DNA of 64,000 nucleotides, from contig CAJUTH010000001.1 in assembly GCA_910589275.1 (NCBI GenBank), positions 1 to 64,000 on the forward strand. The letters run 5' to 3'. The translations under genes were made by a program, and so were the position numbers. Source of the stretch: an uncultured Dorea sp. GTDB lineage: Bacteria; Bacillota; Clostridia; Lachnospirales; Lachnospiraceae. Positions within the stretch are counted from its first letter, which is position 1. The number at the start of each line of letters is the position of its first letter. This document shows, in pieces, positions 51,090-59,302 of the stretch. The notes under the pieces are model-generated. The model was not told the DNA's origin. It searched no databases and was given only the letters and a program-made list of their open reading frames with translations.

Positions 51090-52230
51090 AGAACTGCAGG
51101 AGTTGATTTTTGGGGTTCTTGAAGAGGAGAGCCGGGGAGAATATATTTCACTGGAGACAAGGTCAAGGCTTGGGAAGGAATTATTTAATGCATTCCGCAA
51201 GCTGGATCTTCTTCAGGAGCTGATAGAGGATGAGGAGATTACAGAGGTAATGATCAATGGGGTGCAGAATATTTTCGTAGAGAAGAAGGGAAGGCTCTAT
51301 CTGACGGACAGGCATTTTCTGTCCAGAGAGAAGCTGGAAGATGTAATCCAGCAGATTGTAGCGGGAACGAATAGGCTGGTCAATGAGGCTTCGCCTATTG
51401 TGGATACCAGACTGCCGGACGGCTCCCGCGTTAATGTGGTGCTTTATCCGGTGGCGTTAAACGGTCCGATTGTTACCATCCGGAAATTCCCGAAGGAGCA
51501 GATGACTATGGGGCGTCTGGTTGCGCTGGGCGCTCTGAGCGAGGAGCTTGCGGAGGTTTTAAAGAAGCTGGTAACGGCGGGATATAACATTTTTATCAGC
51601 GGAGGCACCGGTTCGGGAAAGACTACGATGCTGAATGCGCTGTCTCAGTATATTCCGAAGGACGAGCGTATCATAACGATTGAGGATAATGCAGAACTGC
51701 AGATTCTCGATGTGCCGAATCTGGTTAGGCTGGAAGCCCGCAACGCCAATGTGGAAGGAGTGGGAGAGATTACGATACGTGACTTGATTCGGTCGGCTCT
51801 GCGTATGCGTCCGAACAGGGTAATTGTGGGAGAGGTAAGGGGGCCGGAGACCATTGATATGCTGCAGGCTATGTCCACGGGGCATAAGGGGAGTCTTAGT
51901 ACCGGTCATTCAGACAGCCCAAAGGATATGCTGCGCCGTCTGGAGACGATGGTGCTGATGGGAATGGATATTCCGCTGGCGGCGATTCAGCGGCAGATTG
52001 CATCGGCGATTGATATTATTATCCATATCGGCAGATTGTGGGATAAGAGCAGGAAGGTGCTGGAAGTAGTCGAGGTGCTGGATTACAACGGAGAGGAAAT
52101 TGATACTAAGGTGCTGTACCGGTTTGACGAGACCGAACGAAGAGGAGAGCGAGTAATTGGCGAGTGGAAGAAAATCCGGAATATTACAAATACGGCAAAA
52201 TTACTTTCGGCAGGATATACGACGGACTGA
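51019..52230 (+). CDS. tadA: TadA/CpaF-family pilus assembly ATPase
   Basis: A 403-aa secretion ATPase that drives Flp pilus assembly. Seen: N-terminal helical domain (about 1-110, with DEEITEVMINGVQNIFVEKKG), GRLVALGALSEEL, Walker A GGTGSGKTT (about 195-203), Asp box TIEDNAEL, Walker B RVIVGEVRGPE, and His box STGHKGSLSTGHSDS. All catalytic boxes are intact. The start is GTG at 51019; ATG 51061 is an alternative. The 5' end overlaps tadZ and its 3' end overlaps tadB by 74 bp. Confidence 0.92.
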   Translation: MISEEQLKEKVLGQMDLSREVEDEELQELIFGVLEEESRGEYISLETRSRLGKELFNAFRKLDLLQELIEDEEITEVMINGVQNIFVEKKGRLYLTDRHFLSREKLEDVIQQIVAGTNRLVNEASPIVDTRLPDGSRVNVVLYPVALNGPIVTIRKFPKEQMTMGRLVALGALSEELAEVLKKLVTAGYNIFISGGTGSGKTTMLNALSQYIPKDERIITIEDNAELQILDVPNLVRLEARNANVEGVGEITIRDLIRSALRMRPNRVIVGEVRGPETIDMLQAMSTGHKGSLSTGHSDSPKDMLRRLETMVLMGMDIPLAAIQRQIASAIDIIIHIGRLWDKSRKVLEVVEVLDYNGEEIDTKVLYRFDETERRGERVIGEWKKIRNITNTAKLLSAGYTTD

Positions 52231-52933
52231 GTATGCGCTGGCGGCAGGACGGATAATTGGCCTTCTTGCGGTAGTTTCCTATTTGTTTTATGAATCGGCG
52301 GCTGCGTTTGTCCTTCTTCTGCCCTTTGGGATATGGTATTATCTCCGGTGGGAAACAGAATGTATCGCAAAAAAGCAAAGAGAGTTTCAAGAGCAGTTCC
52401 GGGAAGCAATTCAATCTCTTTCGTCGTCCATGCGCGTGGGATATTCGGTAGAGAATGCCATGAAGGAGACGAAGCGGGATTTAAGCCTTCTATATAAGGA
52501 GGACGCGGCAATTCAGCGGGAATTTACCTATATGGTGCGGCAGATTTACCTTCAGGTTCCAATGGAACAGATTATGGAGGAATGGTCCGGACGGGTAGAG
52601 CAGGAGGATGTAAGGAATTTTGTCAATGTGTTTGTGATGGCAAGGAAAAGCGGCGGCAATATGCTTGGAATTATAAAAAGTACAACGGACCAGATCAGGG
52701 ATAAGCTGGAGGTCCGGGCAGAAATTGAAACGATGCTTGCAGCCAGAAAATATGAATTTAAGGTGATGTCAGCGATTCCATTTGGGATGATTGCTTATAT
52801 GAAGATAAGTTTTCCTGAATTTATGGAAATTCTCTATGGGAATCCGCTGGGAATTGGGGTAATGAGCGTATGTTTAGGAATATATTTCGGCGCGTATATG
52901 CTTGGGGAAAGAATTGTAAATATCGAGGTATAA
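52157..52933 (+). CDS. tadB: TadB-like pilus assembly membrane protein
   Basis: A 258-aa GspF-family platform protein. Seen: two N-terminal hydrophobic helices (about 33-50 and 52-65), a cytoplasmic T2SS-F domain (about 75-190) with QFREAIQSLSSSMRVGYSVENA and VMARKSGGNMLGII, and C-terminal helices (about 203-222 and 231-250). The start is probably TTG at 52157 (GAGGAG upstream). It overlaps both neighbours by 60-75 bp. With TadC it forms the inner-membrane platform. Confidence 0.85.
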   Translation: MASGRKSGILQIRQNYFRQDIRRTEYALAAGRIIGLLAVVSYLFYESAAAFVLLLPFGIWYYLRWETECIAKKQREFQEQFREAIQSLSSSMRVGYSVENAMKETKRDLSLLYKEDAAIQREFTYMVRQIYLQVPMEQIMEEWSGRVEQEDVRNFVNVFVMARKSGGNMLGIIKSTTDQIRDKLEVRAEIETMLAARKYEFKVMSAIPFGMIAYMKISFPEFMEILYGNPLGIGVMSVCLGIYFGAYMLGERIVNIEV

Positions 52934-54144
52934 TGGCGGTTATCCTTGTGGCGGCCGCAGCGCTGGCCGCGGCTTTGCTGGTATCCGATCAGGAAGAGTC
53001 GGCCAGACCGGTAACTGAGATTCGCAGAAACGACTATGGAAAGGGCAGCGTCACGCGGACGCTGAAGATAATCATAGACGGAAAAGAGCAGAAGGCTCCT
53101 ATGGAAGTTGAAGTCGAGGAAAAACGGTATACCCAAGAGCAGATAGAAGAGGTCTTTCAGAAGGCAGTTCAGAAGCTTGAACCGTTGATCTTGGGCGGGA
53201 ATCGGAGTCTTGATGAAGTGCGGACAGACCTGAATCTTGTAACAGAGATACCGGGGGAACCAATAGAAGTTTCGTGGGAGCTTAACCGTTATGATCTGAT
53301 CAATATATATGGGGAGCTGAATGAGAAAGGAACCGCAGAAAAACCGGAAGGAGCGCTGGTGAACCTAAAGGCGTATCTTACCTACACAGAGGACGAGAGT
53401 ATGCAGGCGCTGGAGGAGATGAGCGTCAGGGTATATCCTCCGAAGCTGTCCGGAGAGGAAAGCCGCAGGGCGCGGGTGCTCCAAGCAATCGAGGAGGAGG
53501 AAGAACAAAGCAGAGAGAAGGATGTGCTAAAGCTTCCGAATGAAATAGAGGGCAGGAAAATTATACTTCGCAATCCGGATAATCCCAGAGGATGGTATGT
53601 GCTGGCGCTTGGGCCTGTTATCTGCCTGCTGCTTGCGGGCCTGCAGAGACAGAATGAGCAGAAGGAGAGAGAAGATAGAGAAAGGCAGATGATGCTGGAC
53701 TATCCGGAGATTATGAATAAACTGACGCTCCTGCTTGGAGCGGGAATGACGGTGAAAAAGGCATGGGAAAAGATTGTTCAGGATTATGAGCGGCAGAAAG
53801 AGGGCGCGGGACTGCGTTATGCTTATGAGGAGATGGCGGTGGCATACCGGGAAATGCAGAGCGGAGTTACAGAGGCTGAAAGTTATGAGCGGTTCGGGAG
53901 ACGGTGCGGACTAAAGGCATACAGAAAGCTTGCAAGTCTTCTTGATCAGAACCTGCGCAAAGGAACAAAAGGTCTCGCAGCGCTTTTGGGCGCGGAGTCT
54001 CTTCAGGCATTCGAAGAGAGAAAAGCGGCTGCAAAGCGGCGTGGGGAAGAGGCTGGGACCAAACTGCTTCTGCCAATGTTCTTTATGCTGGCAATGGTGC
54101 TTGTAATTGTGATTATTCCGGCATTTTTATCAATACAGATGTAG
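52870..54144 (+). CDS. TadC-like pilus platform protein with extra extracytoplasmic domain
   Basis: A 424-aa protein. Seen: membrane helix (about 22-38), a soluble, charged region of about 200 residues (40-240) with a beta-rich core and an acidic coil (AIEEEEEQSREKD), a second helix (about 244-262), then a GspF-type domain with MNKLTLLLGAGMTVKKAWEKI and a C-terminal helix pair ending VLVIVIIPAFLSIQM. Ordinary TadC proteins lack the large N-terminal insert, which should sit outside the membrane. It may contact the pilin or wall. Overlaps tadB by 64 bp. Confidence 0.82.
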   Translation: MFRNIFRRVYAWGKNCKYRGIMAVILVAAAALAAALLVSDQEESARPVTEIRRNDYGKGSVTRTLKIIIDGKEQKAPMEVEVEEKRYTQEQIEEVFQKAVQKLEPLILGGNRSLDEVRTDLNLVTEIPGEPIEVSWELNRYDLINIYGELNEKGTAEKPEGALVNLKAYLTYTEDESMQALEEMSVRVYPPKLSGEESRRARVLQAIEEEEEQSREKDVLKLPNEIEGRKIILRNPDNPRGWYVLALGPVICLLLAGLQRQNEQKEREDRERQMMLDYPEIMNKLTLLLGAGMTVKKAWEKIVQDYERQKEGAGLRYAYEEMAVAYREMQSGVTEAESYERFGRRCGLKAYRKLASLLDQNLRKGTKGLAALLGAESLQAFEERKAAAKRRGEEAGTKLLLPMFFMLAMVLVIVIIPAFLSIQM

Positions 54145-54180
54145 GGCCGGGGAAATAAAAATCAGAAAAGGAGATAAAAT

Positions 54181-54381
54181 ATGGCAATGTTTATGTGGAA
54201 AATGAAAGCGGCGGGGCAGAGGATCAAAGAACTGCTTAAGAATGAACAAGGAATTGGAGTGGTAGAGGTGATTCTAATCCTAGTGGTTCTGATCGGACTG
54301 GTAATCATCTTCAAGTCTCAGCTTACCAGTCTTGTAAATACTATATTTGAGAAGATAACCAGTGAAAGCGCGGGAATCTGA
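54181..54381 (+). CDS. Flp-type IVb pilin
   Basis: A 66-aa major pilin candidate. Seen: a short basic leader, the prepilin site NEQG followed by IGVVEVILILVVLIGLVII, giving Glu at +5 of the mature protein, and a short tail. Flp pilins are very small and made of little more than this helix. Start ATG follows AAAGGAG. It is followed by a DUF5702 protein whose GTG start overlaps its end. The prepilin peptidase that would cut it is encoded at 56696. Confidence 0.88.
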   Translation: MAMFMWKMKAAGQRIKELLKNEQGIGVVEVILILVVLIGLVIIFKSQLTSLVNTIFEKITSESAGI

Positions 54382-55747
54382 GCGCGGGGAGGTCACTGCA
54401 TTTCTGGCGCTGATTTTTGTGCTTCTGACTGCTTTTGCCGGAAGTATCATGGAGAGCGCCTCCCTGCAGTCTGCAAAAAGTTATCGAAGAGCCGATATGA
54501 ACCGGGCAATGGAGTCGGTATTTGCGGAATATCAGAGAGAGCTTCTGGAAGAATTTGAAGTCTTTGCGCTGGATGGAGGATATGAGAGCGGGAGCTACAG
54601 TGAGCAGAGAGTATTTGACCGTCTGTCCTATTATGGCGCATCCGGTATGGAACAGCGCATGGAGAGGATTCAGCTTCTGACGGATGCGAATGGACAGGCT
54701 TTTTTAGAGCAGATTGCGCATTTTATAGATAATAAGTATGGACTGGGTTCCCTGAATCATCTGCTGGGAAGTATGGGACAATGGGAAGGACAGGAGGAAG
54801 CAGCAGATCGGTATCAGCAGACAGAAGAATCTCTTTACGAGGAGCTGGGCGGTATGCTGAATGAAAACGATCTTACGCTTCCGGCGGAGGATAATCCCCT
54901 TCCTAATATTCAGCAGCTTGCGGCGGCGCCTCTTGCGGAGCTGGTTATGCCAAAGGAGCGGCAGGTATCGGATAAGTCGGTTGAGAAGGGCGGGTTAGTC
55001 TCCCATAGAAATTTGAGAAGCGGATTCGGAGACTTTTCAGATGTGGCAGATGAGGTGGAATTATCTCAGATAGCGTTTGGAGAATATGTTCTGACACATT
55101 TTTCTTCAGCGACAGACAGCGGGCAGGAGGGTAACATAGGAGCGCTTGATTATGAGATAGAATATATTTTGTCAGGAAAAGACAGTGATCGCGAGAATTT
55201 GGAATCCGTGCTGAAGAAACTGCTGGCGTTTCGAGTTGTTCCCAATTATATATATCTTCAAGGAGATGGGGCGAAACGAGCGGAAGCTCAGGCATTAGCG
55301 GTTACGCTGTGTACGGTTATGGCGTTTCCGGCTGCTGCGGAGGCTCTGACTCAGGTTTTGCTGCTTGCGTGGGCATTCGGGGAAAGCATAATGGATTTGC
55401 GCTCTCTGATGAGAGGATATGGAGTTCCGCTTACGAAGAATGGAGAGAGCTGGCAGTTGTCCCTGTCCGGATTAATGAGTCTTGGCTCGCAGGAATCAGG
55501 ACAAGAGGGAGCAGATACTCAGGGAGGCATGAAGTATGAAGAATATCTGAGAGTGCTGTTGTTTTTAAACTATAAGCAGGAAATGCCTTTTCGGGTATTA
55601 GATCTGGTTGAGCTTTGTCTCAGGCAGGAGAAAGGATTAACATGGTTTCGGGCGGATGACTGCATCAGCAGGATGGAGGTTGCCTCTAATGTCAGCCTGC
55701 GCAGAGGAATTACATATAGGTTCCATACCTATTATGGATATCGGTAA
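54362..55747 (+). CDS. DUF5702-type Tad-associated protein
   Basis: A 461-aa protein of the DUF5702 type found in Clostridia Tad operons. Seen: an N-terminal TadE/TadG-like helix (RGEVTAFLALIFVLLTAFAG, about 8-28) with a class-III-like signal, then a long extracytoplasmic helical domain rich in Glu, Gln and Ser, and a weak hydrophobic stretch (about 315-345). The start is GTG 54362, overlapping the flp gene by 20 bp, so translation is coupled. The role is not known; it may be a pseudopilin or an envelope scaffold. Confidence 0.75.
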   Translation: MKARESERGEVTAFLALIFVLLTAFAGSIMESASLQSAKSYRRADMNRAMESVFAEYQRELLEEFEVFALDGGYESGSYSEQRVFDRLSYYGASGMEQRMERIQLLTDANGQAFLEQIAHFIDNKYGLGSLNHLLGSMGQWEGQEEAADRYQQTEESLYEELGGMLNENDLTLPAEDNPLPNIQQLAAAPLAELVMPKERQVSDKSVEKGGLVSHRNLRSGFGDFSDVADEVELSQIAFGEYVLTHFSSATDSGQEGNIGALDYEIEYILSGKDSDRENLESVLKKLLAFRVVPNYIYLQGDGAKRAEAQALAVTLCTVMAFPAAAEALTQVLLLAWAFGESIMDLRSLMRGYGVPLTKNGESWQLSLSGLMSLGSQESGQEGADTQGGMKYEEYLRVLLFLNYKQEMPFRVLDLVELCLRQEKGLTWFRADDCISRMEVASNVSLRRGITYRFHTYYGYR

Positions 55748-55853
55748 TGTGAGAAGAGTTGTATGAAAAATGGAAAGGCAGAGGGATGTTCTTTTGGAGA
55801 ATCGTCAAATATTACCAAAGCTACAATATTATGTTGAAAGGAGATGTTCTTAT

Positions 55854-56708
55854 ATGCCAAAAAGGCAGGACCCTGTATATTCAATATCCTCAAATTCCCA
55901 AAAATCCGGGCAAAGGTTTCTGTGCTCCAAAAGAGCATCCCTCTGCCTTTCCAGAAGAAAAAATGCAGCGGCGAAAGGTGTAATTACAGTAGAAGCCGCA
56001 CTTGCGGTACCGCTTTTTTTTCTGGCGGCGCTTGCGCTGTTCTATATGCTTGAGGTAATGTCCATTCGGACTGCTATCCGCAGCGGGATGCAGTATGCCG
56101 CTAAAATGGCGGCGGAAGATATTTATGTTTATCCGAAGGTTACGCCGGGAAGCCTAGAGGCGGATATCGTATCTGCCGTTGGAGGAGAGCGTTTGGAGAG
56201 AAGTATTGTGGTGGGCGGAAGCGGCGGGATTCACTGCGAGAAATCGAGAATGTCTGCAATAACGGGGATTTTGGAACTTAAGGCTGCTTATCAGGTTAGG
56301 CTGCCCATTCCGGTTTTTGCGGCGGCTCCGGTGAATATGACGGAATCCATGAGGATGAAGGGATGGAATGGTTATGTTCGTTCCGGCTTCGGACAGGAGG
56401 ATGAAGAAACGGTATATATTACAGAAACAGGCATGGTTTATCATCAGGATTATCACTGTAATTATCTGGAGCTGTCAATCCGGATGGTTCCTTATAGCCA
56501 GGTGGATGGCCTGCGTAATGAAAGCCATGGGAAATATCATGCCTGTGAAGGCTGTGTACATGGCGGTGCGGCGGATGGGGTCTATATAACGGATTACGGG
56601 GACAGATACCATAATTCGCTGAGCTGCAGCGGGTTAAAGCGAACCATTTATGCAGTTCCGCTATCGGAAGCAGTAGGGAAAGGAGCGTGTTCTAAATGCT
56701 GCAGGTAA
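55854..56708 (+). CDS. TadE-like protein with two C-terminal Cys/His modules
   Basis: A 284-aa protein. Seen: a TadE-like segment after a 40-residue basic head (KGVITVEAALAVPLFFLAAL, Glu at the pseudopilin position), an extracytoplasmic domain, and two repeats in the last 100 residues with the pattern VYIT..G..YH....C..L......V..S.......C..C (about 184-241 and 246-282). Such Cys/His units occur at the ends of secreted proteins and probably bind metal or form disulfides. ATG 55854 is chosen for a strong AAAGGAGAT 8 bp upstream; an ATG at 55770 lacks one. Confidence 0.78.
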   Translation: MPKRQDPVYSISSNSQKSGQRFLCSKRASLCLSRRKNAAAKGVITVEAALAVPLFFLAALALFYMLEVMSIRTAIRSGMQYAAKMAAEDIYVYPKVTPGSLEADIVSAVGGERLERSIVVGGSGGIHCEKSRMSAITGILELKAAYQVRLPIPVFAAAPVNMTESMRMKGWNGYVRSGFGQEDEETVYITETGMVYHQDYHCNYLELSIRMVPYSQVDGLRNESHGKYHACEGCVHGGAADGVYITDYGDRYHNSLSCSGLKRTIYAVPLSEAVGKGACSKCCR

Positions 56709-57166
56709 ATGATTATGCTGCGGAAAATGGATTGCTGATCATCAGCAGGATTGTATGCATGGGTATGCTTGCCGGACTGTCAGCGACAGATTTAAAAAGC
56801 AGGAGGATATCAGGATCAATTCTGATGATTGGAAGTATTCTAGCGGCGGGGTATGCACTATTTGCAGGCGGAGGACATATCGGGCTGGCGATAGAGGGAC
56901 TTCTGACCGGCCTGATATTTGTATTAGTGAGTAAAGTGACGAGGGAGCAGCTTGGATATGGAGATAGCTGGCTGCTGTGTATACTGGGAACCTATCTTGG
57001 TATTTGGAAGCTTTTGGAATTGATGGCTATAGCGTGGATAGCGGTTGCTTTGGCAGCAGTTGCGGTACTTGCGTTACATAAATGCCGAAGAGGAGCGGCG
57101 CTTCCGATGGTACCCTTTATTACAGCGGGATATATAGTTATGTGGGTTGGAGAGCTCTTTCAATAA
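56696..57166 (+). CDS. Prepilin peptidase (A24 family, TadV/CpaA type)
   Basis: A 156-aa aspartic membrane protease that cuts the leader of Flp and TadE-type prepilins. Seen: about five to six helices, catalytic Asp32 (ATDLKSRRI) and Asp90 (LGYGDSW), the two residues required in the GxGD family. It lacks the N-terminal methylase domain of PilD, as usual for TadV/CpaA. Start ATG 56696 overlaps the TadE-like gene by 13 bp. It may also process the pilins of the other pilus cluster at 12-16 kb, which has no peptidase gene. Confidence 0.88.
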   Translation: MLQVNDYAAENGLLIISRIVCMGMLAGLSATDLKSRRISGSILMIGSILAAGYALFAGGGHIGLAIEGLLTGLIFVLVSKVTREQLGYGDSWLLCILGTYLGIWKLLELMAIAWIAVALAAVAVLALHKCRRGAALPMVPFITAGYIVMWVGELFQ

Positions 57167-57199
57167 GAGATAAGAAGAGACAAAAAAGAGAGGCGGAGG

Positions 57200-57613
57200 A
57201 TGAGAAAAAGAAAAGCGGAAGGTATAGAATTTTCAGGAATGATCACGGTAGAGATGGCGTATATTGCTCCGGCGATATTGTCGGTGCTTTTCTTAAGCGT
57301 TATGGGAATATTCTATTATCATGATAAGGAGGTTATTTCTTCCTGCGCTTATGAGGCGGCAGTTGCGGGAAGCACAAAGGCAAGGGAGAAGGATGGAGTG
57401 ACGGCAGAGAGGGTGAACGCTATATTTGATGAGAGGGTGCGAGGAAAGTGCATCTTGTTTGGACAGGTGCATGGAAGCGCACAGGTGGATGAAGAACGGA
57501 TTGTAGTCAAGGCCTTTGCAGCTAAGGGAAAGATGCGTGTGGCAGTCTCTGAGACGGCGGGTATTACCGAGCCGGAGGAAAAGATACGAAGGTATCGGAG
57601 GCTGCTGCATTGA
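57200..57613 (+). CDS. TadE-like pilus protein
   Basis: A 137-aa protein. Seen: basic N-terminus, then FSGMITVEMAYIAPAILSVLFLSVMGIFYY, the TadE helix with Glu at the +5-like position, followed by an extracytoplasmic domain ending in RYRRLLH. Start ATG follows GCGGAGG. TadE/TadF proteins are minor pseudopilins that support Flp fibre assembly. It is the second TadE-like gene of the operon, smaller than the one upstream and without the Cys/His modules. Confidence 0.8.
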   Translation: MRKRKAEGIEFSGMITVEMAYIAPAILSVLFLSVMGIFYYHDKEVISSCAYEAAVAGSTKAREKDGVTAERVNAIFDERVRGKCILFGQVHGSAQVDEERIVVKAFAAKGKMRVAVSETAGITEPEEKIRRYRRLLH

Positions 57614-57635
57614 TATTTTAGAAAGGGATATAGGA

Positions 57636-58505
57636 GTGGAATTTCAGACAAAACTAAAAAAGGAATTGAACCAGACAAGGCTTAGAATCAGCTTTTCTGG
57701 ATTATATACAGAGGATTATCAGATTCGGATGCTTCGGGAGAACCATGTTAAAGGGCTGCTTTCAATCAGCGCTGTAGGGGAGGGAGAGAGTACTGTTTAT
57801 GAATATGATATTACAGGATTAATATCTATGAGGCAGTATTATAAGCAGAAAAAGATTACGTGGGAAGACATGAACGGATTTTTGAGGCAGATGCAGGAAG
57901 TGATAGAAGCTGCAGAGAGCTATCTTTTGAACTCGAACAGGCTTCTGATGAACCCGGAATATATATTTTGCGAAGAGGGAGAGTACCGGTTTTGCTATTT
58001 CCCACAAGGGGACGAGGACATTCGGACGTCTTTTCACCGGCTGATGGATGATTTTGTCCAGTGGACAGATTATCAGGACATTCCCAGTGTAAAAACAGCT
58101 TTTTTTCTACATAAAGAAACCATGAAAGAAAACTATAGTCTCAAGAGGATCATGCTGGAACTGGAGAAAATGAAAGAAGAGGAAGACATAAGCGCTGGGG
58201 AGCCGAAGGAGAATCGGATAAAAGAAATGAGAAGCGGAAAGCGGGAGGACGAGGAGAAAATTTTGAGTGAAAAAGAGCGGCAGGAGACGGAGGAAGAAAG
58301 CGCCCGCGGAGAACGGCTGTGGCAGCAGAGAGCATTTGAATATGACAGCGAGGAACACGACTGGATAACCAGACAGGAAATGGGCAGTAAGATTCTAAAG
58401 GAAACAGATAATTTGTGGAGTCCGGTGAAAAGGCTGCTGCATCGGCATAAACGTCCGAAGTGGGGAGACTGGGACGGGATATATATTGACGAGGAGGATT
58501 TTTAG
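57636..58505 (+). CDS. DUF6382-type protein
   Basis: A 289-aa cytosolic protein of the DUF6382 family that accompanies Tad operons in Clostridia. Seen: a conserved N-terminal domain (about 1-170, with VKGLLSISAVGEG and YEYDITGLISMRQYY) and a charged Glu/Lys-rich tail (about 190-250) with a basic end. GTG 57636 is chosen as start since GAAAGGGAT lies upstream; the frame is open upstream without a site. In other members an FHA domain follows the tail; I see none here, so it may be a shorter form. Role unknown. Confidence 0.72.
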   Translation: MEFQTKLKKELNQTRLRISFSGLYTEDYQIRMLRENHVKGLLSISAVGEGESTVYEYDITGLISMRQYYKQKKITWEDMNGFLRQMQEVIEAAESYLLNSNRLLMNPEYIFCEEGEYRFCYFPQGDEDIRTSFHRLMDDFVQWTDYQDIPSVKTAFFLHKETMKENYSLKRIMLELEKMKEEEDISAGEPKENRIKEMRSGKREDEEKILSEKERQETEEESARGERLWQQRAFEYDSEEHDWITRQEMGSKILKETDNLWSPVKRLLHRHKRPKWGDWDGIYIDEEDF

Positions 58506-58519
58506 TCCGTGAAAAAAAT

Positions 58520-58604
58520 GTAATAGTTTAGCCATCGCCTGCATTATGGGCTCATTCAGGCAAGCATGATTCACCCATAATTTTGGCGATGGCTAAACTG
58601 TTAC
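58520..58604. repeat. 85-bp palindromic element
   Basis: Two nested inverted repeats: an outer 20-bp pair (58520-58539 with 58585-58604, one mismatch that is a G-U pair on one strand) and an inner perfect 8-bp pair (ATTATGGG 58543-58550, CCCATAAT 58574-58581). It lies between the DUF6382 gene and the rhomboid gene. There is no clean T run next to it on the plus strand, and it is longer than an ordinary terminator; a MITE-like or REP-like unit fits. Confidence 0.6.
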
Positions 58605-58684
58605 AAAAAAATTTATTATCTTATCGACGTTTGTGGCAAATAATGGTATAATAGACACAGAATATGATGCAAAAGGAGTGGGCC

Positions 58685-59302
58685 ATGTACCAGAAGAAAG
58701 CGCCGTGTACGATTGTACTGGCTGCTGTGAATATAATTGTATTCCTGATTCTATCCTTTCAGGGAATGACAGAGGATGCCGGATTCATGCTGGAGCATGG
58801 CGCCATGTATACACCGGATATTATTTATGCAGGCAAATACTATGAGTTGTTTACCTGCATGTTTCTTCATTTTGGCTTTGATCATCTGATGAACAATATG
58901 CTGGCTTTGGTGCTGATGGGCTGGCAGTTGGAGTATGAGCTTGGAACAGTGAAATATCTGCTGCTCTATATGTTCAGCGGTCTGGCTGGGAATCTTTTGT
59001 CTCTTGCAACAGAGCTGCATATGGAGGAGTATGCTGTTTCCGCCGGGGCGTCCGGAGCGATATTTGGCATTATCGGCGCGTTATTTTATATTGCGCTCCG
59101 CAATCATGGAAGGGTAGGCAGTATGTCGGACAGAGGTATCCTGTTTTTGATTGGAGTAACTTTGTATCATGGCCTGACCAGCAGCGGGGTGGATAATTCA
59201 GCACATATCGGAGGCGCGCTTGCCGGATTGATCTTAGCGGTTATTCTGTATCGCCGGAACAGGGGGATGCCGGATCAGAAGATACAGGGAGAAGGATGGT
59301 AA
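58685..59302 (+). CDS. Rhomboid-family intramembrane serine protease
   Basis: A 205-aa six-helix protease. Seen: HLMNNMLAL (His67, Asn71), the active GASGAIFG with Ser123, and DNSAHIGGALAG with His174, so the Ser-His dyad is complete. Rhomboids cut membrane-tethered proteins inside the bilayer. ATG 58685 has AAAGGAG 8 bp upstream; the frame begins 7 residues earlier. Its last 62 bp overlap the 3' end of a convergent kinase gene. Substrate unknown. Confidence 0.9.
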   Translation: MYQKKAPCTIVLAAVNIIVFLILSFQGMTEDAGFMLEHGAMYTPDIIYAGKYYELFTCMFLHFGFDHLMNNMLALVLMGWQLEYELGTVKYLLLYMFSGLAGNLLSLATELHMEEYAVSAGASGAIFGIIGALFYIALRNHGRVGSMSDRGILFLIGVTLYHGLTSSGVDNSAHIGGALAGLILAVILYRRNRGMPDQKIQGEGW

